From Candidatus Hydrogenedentota bacterium (GTDB lineage Bacteria > Hydrogenedentota > Hydrogenedentia > Hydrogenedentales > CAILVY01), in the NCBI GenBank assembly GCA_903837785.1, contig CAILVY010000239.1, positions 1 through 59,738 on the forward strand: a DNA stretch of 59,738 bases, in the 5' to 3' direction. The position numbers were made by a program, and so were the translations under genes. Below the pieces are notes generated by a model. That model worked only from the letters and a program-made list of their open reading frames with translations, searched no databases and had not been told where the DNA came from. Positions 41,325 to 50,341 of the stretch are shown here, piece after piece; the stretch's first letter is position 1; the number at the start of each line of letters is the position of its first letter.

Positions 41325-44300
41325 TTATCGTCGTGTACTGCCCCTCATGCGGGCGGTGGAAACGAAGAGTGTCAGCGCAGTGAGCCCGGACAGCAGCAGA
41401 TCCGCCGCATCCGGCAGCGTCTTGCCCGAGTTCGAGCACCGGCAGCCCGGCTGCGTTTCGGCAGCGCCCATGGGGAAGACCACGGACACCAACTGCCCCG
41501 CGGGCAGGAGCACCGCCTGCATCGTGCTGTCGAATCCCGGCGCGCTCACGCCGATCAGGTAGCTGCCGTCGGGGAGTGCCGGAAACACATATACGCCTTC
41601 CACGTTGTTCGTGACCGGGCCGTAATTGCCCGCGCTGACCGACCCATCCACAATGCGCGCCTGATTGTCCGCGCGCCATATCGTGCAATAGAGCGACGAG
41701 GCCAGGACACCGCTGCCCGTGGCCAGGAACGGCTCGAAATCGCCCGCGCCGTTAATGCGTTCCGCAATTCCGGCGGGATCGTCCGTGCCCCAGTCGTTCT
41801 GCTCCATCTTGAGGGTTTCGTCGCGTTCATTCACGACCGCCGGCCCCTCGATCGTTGCGGCAAACGTGTTGCAGCCCACGGTGGGATCGGACGCGTCGCC
41901 CAGCGAACCGCCCTCCTGCTTCGCTCCGGCGCGCACAATGATACCCGACTGCGCCAGGTCTTCAAACACGTTTCGACGAATGGCGGGGATTGCGCCGCCG
42001 ACATCGATGCCCACCGCCAGGCTGCTGAACTGGCATCCTTCTATGATGCCGTTTGCCGGGGCCGCGCCGTCGACGAGTACGGCGGTTTCCGTGCGGTTGC
42101 CCGCGCCCGCAAAGTGCACGTTGCTCACCCGCATCGCCACATCATTCATGTCGAGCAAGACCTCGTGCCCCGCGCCCGCCTGAAGCAGCAGATTCTCGAG
42201 CACGCTGTTGCTGGCGCCGGTCACGTGCCCGTTCAGACGCACGTCGCCATTGAGCGAAGCCCCAAGCGTTATGCCGGTCTCCAGCGTGACGTCTTCTGCG
42301 TAATCACCCGGCAAGAGCAGGATGCGGACCCGTGCCGTGCCCGCTGCCTGGGTGTGCGCCAAGGCGTATGCGATGCTCGCCCACGGCGAGGAGAGACTGC
42401 CCCGGCCGGGCGCATCAATCCCGTTCGGCCCGACATAGAACACGCCGCCCGCCGCCGGGCTGTTCGCATCGTTCGGCGCCGAACCCAGCAGATATTCGTC
42501 GAGATTGACGACCTCATCCCCGTCCAGGTCGCCGGACGCATCATCCGCCGTCGGATCCAGTCCGTATTGCGCCTCCCACGGATCCGGCATGCCGTCCGCA
42601 TCGGAATCGGCCCGCTGGTCGTTCGTGCACAGGCACTGTTCGACACATGCGGTGAGCCCATCGGAATCCGCATCCGTCGCAGCCGCGCCAACACATGCGT
42701 CCTGGCAATCAGCCAGCGTCCCGCAGCCTTCGCCCTCGCCTTCGCCTTCACCCTCGCCCTCCCCTTCGCCTTCCCCTTCGCCTTCACCCTCGCCCTCGCC
42801 CTCGCCCTCCCCTTCGCCTTCACTCGGGATCAGGCTGGGCGCGCTGAACTCCGACGTGTTGCCCGAAGCGTCCGTGGCGGTCACCGTGAAGTAATGGCCG
42901 GGGACCCCCGCGTATGGAAAAGTGAAGAAGCCGATGCTGTTGGCGGTGGAATGGCCGAGGGGCACGGCGCCTTCGTCGCCCGTTGGATTCTCAAACACCT
43001 CGACGTAGGCATTGGGGAACGTGAGTCCGCCCAGGGGGTCTGTGCCCGTTATGACCGGCGCGGCGATAGCGCCGTTCCCGCCGTTATCGAGCGCAATGCC
43101 CTTGCCGCCGTTGAATTCGATGCTGTTGTAACGGATCGTATTGCCTGTGGACGCCGGCCCGGAGATCCAGACGCCATCCTCGGCGCTGTAGGCAATCTTG
43201 TTAGTCTGCAGCGGCGAGTCGCCGCCGATCAGGTTGTTCGAGGGGCCGTCCATGATGAGCACCCCCTTCTTCCCGTTCGGCAAGCCGTCTGACGCACTGG
43301 AGTCCATGCCGATGACATTTCCCTGGATGACGTTTCCGCTGGTGCCGCTGTCCATCAGGAAAACGCCGCTGCGGGAATTGCCCGAAATCACATTGCCCTC
43401 GAGCGGCAGGTTGCCTCCCACGAAATTCTGCGATGCGCCCAGGCGAATGGAGATGCCGTTCAGCGCGTTGGGCACCGCGAAAGCTCCGGTCACATCCGTT
43501 CCGATGTAATTCCCCTGCACCTTGTTGCCCGCGGTTCCGGACGAGTGGAGGTAGACGCCCGTGCCGCAATTGCCTGAGATGATATTGCGCTCGCCGGGAT
43601 TGGACCCGCCAACGACATTGTCCTTCGCGCCGTAGGCGATGATAATCCCCTCGGATTCGCTGGCGGGGAACTCCACGTTGCAGGGGCCCGGCGCCGTGCC
43701 CGACACATTGCTTCCGATGAAATTGCCTTGAATGTAGTTGTGCTGCGTCTCCTCGCCCGTTGCGGTAAATTGGCTTTCGATATAGATGCCGCATTGCGTA
43801 TTGCCCGAGAACACGTTGCGTGCCGAGGGCGCGGTGCCGCCGATCAGGTTATCGTGCGCGCCGAAACTCAGCGTGATGCCGCGGGCATTGCCCAGTCCCG
43901 CGGTGTTGGCCGCGTCCGTGCCGAAGATGCAGCCTTCGATGATGTTGTCATGGGCCTCGGTGCCGGAGAGGTAAATCCCCACGGGGCTGCTGACAAAACC
44001 GGTGTTTCGAAAGACATTATTGGCCGCCACCACATTGATGCATGGAACATCCCCCGACAGGTTCCGCCCGTCGATCGTGACGCGGCCTCCGCCGTCGAGG
44101 GTAATGCCGTAGTCCTGTCCAAACAGCGCCGGCAACTGCGAGTTCAGGATGACGGTGCCGGTCAAGGCCGCCTGGAAGCTGATGAACTCGGCACCGGGTG
44201 TCCGGTTCGCGGCGTCCAGCGCCTCACGAAGCGAAATGGCCGAATCGGGGCCCGGCATGCCCAGCAGCGCGGTCACCGAGGTGGTATCGCCGTCCGCGAC

Positions 44301-46856
44301 GTCGTTCAGTGTCGTAACCTCGATGGCAACTGCAGACGCCAGCTCGCGTTCGAACGCGCCCATGTCGATGCCCGGGCCCTGGGGCCGCTCCATCCGCGTC
44401 AGGTCGAAGAGCGGCGCGTTTTCGGCGGTGCCTGCGTCAATGCAGGGGGAATCGTTCGCGAGCATGAAGTTGCCGTTGACCGTATCGGTAAAATGCGGGT
44501 CGGAATTCACGTTGCCCGTGCCGCTAAAGCCTCCCTGCACATCGCTGTATCGAACCCCAAACGTGTCCGGCGCCCCAATCCCGTCCGGGAGATTCCCCCA
44601 GAGGATGGAATTGAGCACCTGTCCGGCCCCGCTGCCGAAGAGGCCCATCAAGGCTCCACCCTGTGTGGCCGTGTTGTTGGCAAAAGTGCAATTTCTAATC
44701 GCCGGCCAACCGCCCGCCAGATACAAGGCCGCGCCCTGGTTGGCGGTGTTTTCATATGCGACACAATTGACGAGGACCGGCACGGCACTCGAACTCTGGG
44801 CCACCGCCACGGCGCCCCCCTGGAAGGCCTCGTTCTGAAAGAAGACGCAGCTGTCCACTGTGGCAGGGCCTGTTCCGCCGGCCAGGAGCCCGCCGCCCAT
44901 CGCCGTGCTGTCAAGGCCCGGTTCGTTCTGCGCCGCATCATGATAGAAGATGCTGCCGAAGATGTACGCCGCCCCAGAGGTGTTCAGCCACATGCCGCCT
45001 CCGCCAAAACCAGTCCCCAGGGCCTGATTGGCGTCGATGGAACAGCCCTCAAATACGGGGTGGGCCGAACCGCCCACGTACACGCCCGCGCCGCGCTCGG
45101 CAAAGTTGCTGTATATGCCGCAATTCCGGATCGTCGGCGAAGCATCTGCAAGATAAAGGCCCCCGCCCACATTTTCCCCATTCGCCGAATTGCCGTTTGC
45201 CAAACCCTCGACCACTTGCATGCCATCCAGCACCGCATCATCCGATCCGATCACCACATGATAGGCAGGCGCGCCGGCTCGCGCCGTGGCCCCGACGATG
45301 ATCGAGGGGTACTGTCCCCAGTCCCGCTGGGCCAGCGCGGACTCCGTGCCCCCAAACCCGCCGTAGATGTCCACGCCGGGGTACATGATAACGCTGCCGG
45401 TTGCATTCATCCGCGCTTCGGCGTAGATGCCCTCCGCGACCCAGACTTCCGCCCCGCCGGATACGGCATGGGCCGCATCGATAGCCGCCTGGACGGCCCC
45501 GAAGGCATCTGCCCAGGATTCGCCGGTATTCGCGCCGGACGCCGAGGACTTCACATAGAACACCCGCGGCATTTCGTAGGCGCCCCGATCGCCGGAGCTT
45601 TCGCCGCTGGCTCCAATCCCGGGAATATCGGATGGGCGCAACCGGCCGCTGTAATCGTTCACGGGCCCCGCGGAAGTGTTGGCGCTGTCGATGCAGGGGG
45701 AATCCATCCGGAGTCGCAGATCGCGGTTCAGCGGATCCGCGTACAGCGGGTCGCTGTTGAGGTTGTTGTCGCCCGCGTAGCCTCCCTGCACACAGCAGTA
45801 ACTGACCACCGGATTGTCCAGGATACTCAGATTGAAGATTTCCGTGCCATTGTTGTCCCAGAGAATGCAGTTGCTGATCGCGGGCGATGATCCTCCCCGG
45901 TTGTGGATCGCGGCGCCCCGGTTGCTCACATTGCCGGAGAAGGAGCAATTTAGGAGCGTGGGCGAAGAGGCGCTGTAATTGAAGATGGCGCCGCCGCCCT
46001 TGTAGTAGTCCGTATTCCCGCCCATATTCCTGAGGAAAACGCAGTTCTCAATGCGCGGGGAGGAGTTGAAGCAGTGGATGGCTCCGCCCGCTTCCCCCGT
46101 GTTCTCGTAGAACATGCAACCGGAAATCAGCGGAGAAGTGCCGGAATTCGTGAGATAGCATCCGCCGCCACCCGCGGTGTTCGCGACGTTATCCGCGAAG
46201 ATGCACCCGTGCAACTGGAGATTCGGTGCCGTGTCGCTGCAAATCCCGCCCCCGTCCGTCTTGGCGCTGTTCTTGTAGAAGGCACAGTCGCGCACGATCG
46301 GCGACACATGATCATTGCGCATTCCGCCGCCCGAGTCGGCCGCCGTGTTCACCGCGTCATTCCCGTCATCGGCGACGCCCCCGGTAATCACGAAACCGTC
46401 CAGCGTGGCGTTGTTCGCGCCCAGCACCACGTGGAGCGCGGGTTGTCCGGCGCGCGCCCGCGATCCGTCAATCCCCGTCACATGACGCGTCGCATCCCGG
46501 GCGTCCCGATCAGACTCGTAACCTGCAAACCCCCCATACACGTTTACGCCGCTTTTCATGACCAGCGATGCGGTCTCAATCCCGCCCACCACCGAAGTGC
46601 GCTGCTCGTCGTAGCGCCCTTCCTTCACCCAGACCTCGCCCCCGCCCCCGAGGAACGCCGCATCGATCGCCGCCTGAATCGTGTTGTAGGCCATGCCCCA
46701 GCTTTGTCCGTCCGGGACGGAGGCCGGGCTCCACCGGTCCACCCGCCAGACCCCACCCGCTTTTCCCGCGTCCGCGAGGCACCACCCGCCACACAGCGCG
46801 AAGGCCGCTCCGGCAACGAGAATTCTCTGAAAACCCAGACCCGGTATCGAGCGCAT
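41325..46856 (-). CDS. Giant secreted beta-helix protein with EGEG linker, TSP3-like region and C-terminal anchor
   Basis: An 1843-residue exported protein with GAGGAGG before ATG 46856, a signal peptide (ILVAGAAFALCGGWCLADAG) and a strong promoter. It has three N-terminal beta-helix units: about 30-425, 426-850 (FYVKSSASGANTGESWADAF), and 870-1330. The third opens with the CSLREA-like ISLREALDAAN and contains repeated GNYIGTDVTG and NxIGGxxP turns. A linker of 16 Glu-Gly pairs lies at 1346-1377, then a TSP3-like calcium segment (DSDADGMPDPWEAQYGLDP), a fourth beta-helix, a carboxypeptidase-regulatory-like domain and the tail CRCSNSGKTLPD, hydrophobic span, basic end. It is followed 21 bases later by its paralogue, probably as one operon. 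Polysaccharide binding or cleavage is possible but unproven. Confidence 0.83.
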   Translation of the reverse strand: MRSIPGLGFQRILVAGAAFALCGGWCLADAGKAGGVWRVDRWSPASVPDGQSWGMAYNTIQAAIDAAFLGGGGEVWVKEGRYDEQRTSVVGGIETASLVMKSGVNVYGGFAGYESDRDARDATRHVTGIDGSRARAGQPALHVVLGANNATLDGFVITGGVADDGNDAVNTAADSGGGMRNDHVSPIVRDCAFYKNSAKTDGGGICSDTAPNLQLHGCIFADNVANTAGGGGCYLTNSGTSPLISGCMFYENTGEAGGAIHCFNSSPRIENCVFLRNMGGNTDYYKGGGAIFNYSASSPTLLNCSFSGNVSNRGAAIHNRGGSSPAISNCILWDNNGTEIFNLSILDNPVVSYCCVQGGYAGDNNLNSDPLYADPLNRDLRLRMDSPCIDSANTSAGPVNDYSGRLRPSDIPGIGASGESSGDRGAYEMPRVFYVKSSASGANTGESWADAFGAVQAAIDAAHAVSGGAEVWVAEGIYAEARMNATGSVIMYPGVDIYGGFGGTESALAQRDWGQYPSIIVGATARAGAPAYHVVIGSDDAVLDGMQVVEGLANGNSANGENVGGGLYLADASPTIRNCGIYSNFAERGAGVYVGGSAHPVFEGCSIDANQALGTGFGGGGMWLNTSGAAYIFGSIFYHDAAQNEPGLDSTAMGGGLLAGGTGPATVDSCVFFQNEAFQGGAVAVAQSSSAVPVLVNCVAYENTANQGAALYLAGGWPAIRNCTFANNTATQGGALMGLFGSGAGQVLNSILWGNLPDGIGAPDTFGVRYSDVQGGFSGTGNVNSDPHFTDTVNGNFMLANDSPCIDAGTAENAPLFDLTRMERPQGPGIDMGAFERELASAVAIEVTTLNDVADGDTTSVTALLGMPGPDSAISLREALDAANRTPGAEFISFQAALTGTVILNSQLPALFGQDYGITLDGGGRVTIDGRNLSGDVPCINVVAANNVFRNTGFVSSPVGIYLSGTEAHDNIIEGCIFGTDAANTAGLGNARGITLSFGAHDNLIGGTAPSARNVFSGNTQCGIYIESQFTATGEETQHNYIQGNFIGSNVSGTAPGPCNVEFPASESEGIIIAYGAKDNVVGGSNPGERNIISGNCGTGVYLHSSGTAGNKVQGNYIGTDVTGAFAVPNALNGISIRLGASQNFVGGNLPLEGNVISGNSRSGVFLMDSGTSGNVIQGNVIGMDSSASDGLPNGKKGVLIMDGPSNNLIGGDSPLQTNKIAYSAEDGVWISGPASTGNTIRYNSIEFNGGKGIALDNGGNGAIAAPVITGTDPLGGLTFPNAYVEVFENPTGDEGAVPLGHSTANSIGFFTFPYAGVPGHYFTVTATDASGNTSEFSAPSLIPSEGEGEGEGEGEGEGEGEGEGEGEGEGEGEGEGCGTLADCQDACVGAAATDADSDGLTACVEQCLCTNDQRADSDADGMPDPWEAQYGLDPTADDASGDLDGDEVVNLDEYLLGSAPNDANSPAAGGVFYVGPNGIDAPGRGSLSSPWASIAYALAHTQAAGTARVRILLLPGDYAEDVTLETGITLGASLNGDVRLNGHVTGASNSVLENLLLQAGAGHEVLLDMNDVAMRVSNVHFAGAGNRTETAVLVDGAAPANGIIEGCQFSSLAVGIDVGGAIPAIRRNVFEDLAQSGIIVRAGAKQEGGSLGDASDPTVGCNTFAATIEGPAVVNERDETLKMEQNDWGTDDPAGIAERINGAGDFEPFLATGSGVLASSLYCTIWRADNQARIVDGSVSAGNYGPVTNNVEGVYVFPALPDGSYLIGVSAPGFDSTMQAVLLPAGQLVSVVFPMGAAETQPGCRCSNSGKTLPDAADLLLSGLTALTLFVSTARMRGSTRR
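42726..42821 (-). repeat. Longest EGEG coding tract (1843-residue protein)
   Basis: Ninety-six bases of hexamer repeat encoding 32 alternating Glu and Gly residues between the third beta-helix and the Cys/TSP3 module. Glu uses GAA and GAG, and Gly uses GGC, GGT and GGG, in no fixed order. Confidence 0.9.
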
Positions 46857-46914
46857 GGCCCTTCCTCCTCACATAGCCGCCCTTGACGGATTGCAGCCGC
46901 CATCCTGTGACGCA

Positions 46915-46943
46915 ATTATACGGCTTGCCGCAAAATGGCACAA
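46915..46943 (-). promoter_or_regulatory. Strong promoter of the giant beta-helix operon
   Basis: On the minus strand TTGTGC (46938-46943), an exact 17-base spacer and consensus TATAAT (46915-46920). Transcription would start near 46908, giving a leader of about 52 bases. Confidence 0.7.
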
Positions 46944-47000
46944 CGAAAAATGCGGGAATCCGTCCTGTTCCGGAGTGACGGCCGCTTGCGGGCCGCCTTC

Positions 47001-48062
47001 CTACAGCAGTTCCAGGAACTTGTGGTTGGCCTTGGGAAAGGCGAATTGCGTGAAGTCCGCGGGCGCCACCCAGCGCAGCTCGGTATGCCGGCGGGCCTTG
47101 GGCTCCTTGGCGCTGGCCAGGCTGCACCGGTACACACTGAGTGTCACGCGCAGGTGGGTATAGGCGTGATTCACCGACGCGACCATGCCGCCCACGCGCA
47201 CGGGCACGGCCAACTCCTCTTTGCATTCCCTGATCAGGGCCTGTTCGTGGCTCTCGCCCCGCTCGACTTTGCCACCGGGAAATTCCCACAGGCCTCCCAG
47301 CAGCCCTTCCGGCGGCCGCTTGCCAATCAGATACAGCCCTTCGCGCCGGATCGCCGCCACCACGATCTCCTCGTGGGGGACCTCCTTCTTCGCCCGGCGC
47401 ACGGGGCGCGCTTCCTGCAGTCCCAGCGCCTGGGCCTGGCACCACGCGCGCACGGGACAACTGTCGCACGCGGGCTTGCGCGGGGTGCAGATGCGGGCCC
47501 CCAATTCCATCATCGACTGATTGAAGTCGCCCGGCGACTTCTGCGGCACGAGCGTCTCGGCGAGCCCCCAGAGGTCCCGCTCCGTTTCCGGGTCATCGAT
47601 GCAGGCGTCCAGATTGAACAAGCGTGACAGCACCCGCTTCACATTGCCGTCCACCACCGGCACCCGTTCGCCGAAGGCAATGCTGGCAATAGCGCCGGCC
47701 GTGTAACGCCCAATCCCCGGCAGCAGTGCGAGCAGCTCCGCGTTCTGAGGCAGCTTGCCGCCGTATTCGTCGACGACGATGCGCGCCGCCTTGTGCAGGT
47801 TCCGGGCGCGGGTGTAATAACCGAGCCCTTCCCACAGCTTGAGGACGCGATCATCCGTTGCGGTTGCGAGGTCCGCGACGGTCGGGAACGCCTCGATGAA
47901 TCGGAGATAATAGGGCAGCCCCTGATCCACCCGGGTCTGCTGCAGGAGAATCTCCGAGATCCACACTTTGTAGGGATCTTTGGTTCTGCGCCAAGGCAGA
48001 TCCCGGGCCTCCCCCTGAAACCATTGGAGCAGCGCATCGCGAATCGCCAGGGCATGTTTCAT
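47001..48062 (-). CDS. mutY: A/G-specific adenine glycosylase
   Basis: A 353-residue DNA repair enzyme that removes adenine opposite 8-oxoguanine. The start is ATG 48062 (MKHALAIRDALLQWFQ). Seen in order: the catalytic Glu in SEILLQQTRVDQ, the helix-hairpin-helix LPGIGRYTAGAIASIAFG, the catalytic Asp in VPVVDGNVKRVLSR, the 4Fe-4S ligands C-x6-C-x2-C-x5-C (CTPRKPACDSCPVRAWC), and a C-terminal Nudix-like domain (EFPGGKVERGESHEQALIRE) for 8-oxoG recognition. Length is typical. The start overlaps the upstream orphan stop by ATGA. Confidence 0.96.
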   Translation of the reverse strand: MKHALAIRDALLQWFQGEARDLPWRRTKDPYKVWISEILLQQTRVDQGLPYYLRFIEAFPTVADLATATDDRVLKLWEGLGYYTRARNLHKAARIVVDEYGGKLPQNAELLALLPGIGRYTAGAIASIAFGERVPVVDGNVKRVLSRLFNLDACIDDPETERDLWGLAETLVPQKSPGDFNQSMMELGARICTPRKPACDSCPVRAWCQAQALGLQEARPVRRAKKEVPHEEIVVAAIRREGLYLIGKRPPEGLLGGLWEFPGGKVERGESHEQALIRECKEELAVPVRVGGMVASVNHAYTHLRVTLSVYRCSLASAKEPKARRHTELRWVAPADFTQFAFPKANHKFLELL

Positions 48063-48979
48063 GGAGCAAGATACTTCCGAACTTCGTTCAATACATCGGC
48101 CCGATCCACCCACGGCTTGCACACCAGCCGCATCTCAAGGCCGTATTCCTTGCCGATCTCGTATTTCGGGACGATCAATTGAAAGTCCCAGGCGGGGTTG
48201 GATGCGTCCCCGGCCGCCGTCCTCCCGCCGCCCGACGGAGAATGCGCAAAACGCACCACCGGCCCGGGCTTGAAGATGTAGATAAGCACGTGGTCGCGAA
48301 TCCGTCCGTAGAAGAAGGGGACGGAATAACGCAGCAGCGCCGGATTGGCGTACAGCAGATCGCCCGGCTCCTGGAAAGGCAATTCGAGGTTGTCGGACTC
48401 GTGTTGCACACTGCAGGCCCCGCCGTGCTTCTGGGTGCAGAGCTGCACCCAACGCGGCGCATCGAGCGCCGAACCGGCATCGAGAAAGTAGATGCTCTTG
48501 TCCTCGGGCGCGTTGATGTACGACGCCCAGAACACCCCGAAGAATCCCCCCTGAAACACCTCCTCGTGCGGAACGCAGCGGAATCGCATGTCCACGCAAT
48601 TCGGCGCGGTCACCTCGAAACGGGTCCAGCTTTCCATCTTGAAGACCGGGCTCACGGGCTGATGCAGTTCAGCAACCTTGTCGCTCACGCGCGAGAACAC
48701 CATCGGAGCGACACGCGGCTCGAAGAAAACGCCCTGTTCCGACGGCCGGACCCGGCCGTCGAAGTAGTGTTCGAGGTTCAGCCCGGCATACGCTTCGACG
48801 AACGGCGACTCCGTCATACCCGGCGCGGCGATGCTGAACACGCCGTTGTAACGTTCGCCATGCTTCCCCAGCGCTGCGTTGTCGCCGATGACACAGCGAA
48901 AATCGCCCGCGGCAAACGTCCCGTAGTGTTCCACCGCCTCCGCCGAAAGCATCGCAAGCAATAGGGTTATGGTAGTCAT
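48059..48979 (-). CDS. Probably exported protein of unknown function, coupled to mutY
   Basis: A 306-residue protein with a short hydrophobic N-terminus (MTTITLLLAMLSAEAV) that may be a signal peptide. The rest is predicted to be beta-rich with many aromatic residues: AAGDFRCVIGDN, NGVFSIAAPGM, YFDGRVRPSEQGVFF, MRFRCVPHEEVFQGGFFGVF, FHDxx-like features absent. Its look suggests a jelly-roll or sugar-binding-like protein rather than a classical enzyme, but I recognise no family. It shares ATGA with mutY, so the two are co-translated although their likely compartments differ. A TATAAT box lies 53-58 bases before the start codon. Confidence 0.6.
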   Translation of the reverse strand: MTTITLLLAMLSAEAVEHYGTFAAGDFRCVIGDNAALGKHGERYNGVFSIAAPGMTESPFVEAYAGLNLEHYFDGRVRPSEQGVFFEPRVAPMVFSRVSDKVAELHQPVSPVFKMESWTRFEVTAPNCVDMRFRCVPHEEVFQGGFFGVFWASYINAPEDKSIYFLDAGSALDAPRWVQLCTQKHGGACSVQHESDNLELPFQEPGDLLYANPALLRYSVPFFYGRIRDHVLIYIFKPGPVVRFAHSPSGGGRTAAGDASNPAWDFQLIVPKYEIGKEYGLEMRLVCKPWVDRADVLNEVRKYLAP

Positions 48980-49031
48980 TCAAGCAGCCTCCAGAGTGGG
49001 AAGACCCGGTTCGAGCGCCGCAGCCCGGACG

Positions 49032-49037
49032 ATTATA
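49032..49037 (-). promoter_or_regulatory. -10 box upstream of the orphan-mutY pair
   Basis: TATAAT on the minus strand, about 53 bases before the start codon, with a G+C-rich discriminator. The -35 region is poor (no TTGACA-like hexamer at 16-18 bases). Confidence 0.4.
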
Positions 49038-49156
49038 GGCAATAGCCTGCCGGCAACAGAAATGGCCTCAAGAAACGTTTGCACCCCGCCGGTGGGATTC
49101 TCGCATCTGCCGCTCAAGGCAATGTCGGCGATTGGAGTTTCCATGCAGCGTAAATG

Positions 49157-50341
49157 CTACTGCGGTAACGTTGGGATCGCCCGAAGCATGAACTCATCGA
49201 ACAACGGGACTGTAAAGGCCATATCGCCATGGGCAGGACTGTAAACCATTCCCTTCTTTATCAACGTAGCCCGCACGGGACCAAGACTTGTGACTTTGAT
49301 CTTCAGGATGTCCGCGATGTCACCCGTGCGGTGGGCGCCTGGCCCCAGTTCGGCGACCGCGCGCAGAAAGCGCTTCTCGCTGGGTGTCAACCGATCAAAG
49401 CGAACGCGAAAGAAGTTCTGGTCGAGCCGCGCGACAACGGTTGGAGAGGCGCGCTTGACGACCTCGAATGAGATCACGTTTGCGGAAGCCTGATTCCATG
49501 ACTGATATCCCCATTCCTGAAGGAAATAGGGATAACCCTTTGTCAGCTGATAGACTTCTCTTAGCGCCTCTGCTTCGAAGACAACTCCCGCAGCTTGGGC
49601 TGGTTCTCTTAAGGCCTTTGCGGAGTCTTCTTCCGAAAGGGCGCCAATTTCTGGAAAGCTGAAGAGCCGTTCTGCATATGACTTCGATTCACCTGCAAGG
49701 CCCGGAAGGATCGGCAATCCAGCGCCCATGAGCACCAGCGGAAGCTGGTGCTGCTGCACTCGGTGCATTGCCATGATTAGGGCACCCAGTTCCTTTTGGC
49801 TCAAGTACTGAATCTCATCGATAAACACCGCCACCGCACTGTTTCGCTCCTCGGCAGCTTCGGCGACTGCGACGAACAGATTCGGGAGATCGATTTCCAG
49901 ATCCCCGCTGTCGGCCGACCCATCCTCCGGATCTATGTCCAAACCGATGGCAATGTCGTTGTACGTGACTTTGAGGGCACCCAAGAAACTGCGAAGTACA
50001 CGCAGGCCTCGTTTTGCCTTGTCTCCGGCGCCGGCAATTCGGTCCAAATCAAACAGCAGGCTTCGAAGAAACGGAGCCACAAGCGGTCCCAGTGGCTTCT
50101 TCTCGTGTGCCTCGATGACTATGGTCCGATAGCTGTCGGCTCTGGCCAGTCTCTCGATTTCGTTGAGCAGCACGGTCTTGCCCACCCCTCGAAGCCCCGT
50201 GAGCAGCATGCTCTTCTCGGGCTTCTTCACTCTTGCCCGCCCGAAGAGGATGCGTGCTTGCTCCAACACCCCATCCCGACCGACCAGTTCCGGAGGAGGT
50301 GAACCCGCACCCGGAGAATAGGGATTCCTTATCGGGTCCAT
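49157..50341 (-). CDS. AAA-type ATPase (STAND/archaeal-ATPase-like), lower GC
   Basis: A 394-residue ATPase. ATG 50341 is preferred over TTG 50359. After a short lead (MDPIRNPYSPGAGSPPPELV) comes VGRDGVLEQA, the ORC/Cdc6-like entry, Walker A LLTGLRGVGKTVLL, Walker B AVFIDEIQYLS and a sensor-1-like LPLVLMGAGLP. The C-terminal part is a winged helix (RFLRAVAELGPGAHRTGDIA). Such solitary ATPases resemble the AAA_16/PF01637 group, often found in mobile or defence-like settings, with target DNA or partner unknown. Its codons are less G+C-rich than the neighbours, and a 58-bp inverted repeat lies just upstream. Probably acquired and possibly autoregulated. Confidence 0.8.
   Translation of the reverse strand: MDPIRNPYSPGAGSPPPELVGRDGVLEQARILFGRARVKKPEKSMLLTGLRGVGKTVLLNEIERLARADSYRTIVIEAHEKKPLGPLVAPFLRSLLFDLDRIAGAGDKAKRGLRVLRSFLGALKVTYNDIAIGLDIDPEDGSADSGDLEIDLPNLFVAVAEAAEERNSAVAVFIDEIQYLSQKELGALIMAMHRVQQHQLPLVLMGAGLPILPGLAGESKSYAERLFSFPEIGALSEEDSAKALREPAQAAGVVFEAEALREVYQLTKGYPYFLQEWGYQSWNQASANVISFEVVKRASPTVVARLDQNFFRVRFDRLTPSEKRFLRAVAELGPGAHRTGDIADILKIKVTSLGPVRATLIKKGMVYSPAHGDMAFTVPLFDEFMLRAIPTLPQ

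Noticed and set aside
42726..42821. CRISPR-like or tandem DNA array at the EGEG tracts
   Set aside because: The repeat unit is 6 bases with no spacers, lies inside a reading frame and encodes a Glu-Gly linker.
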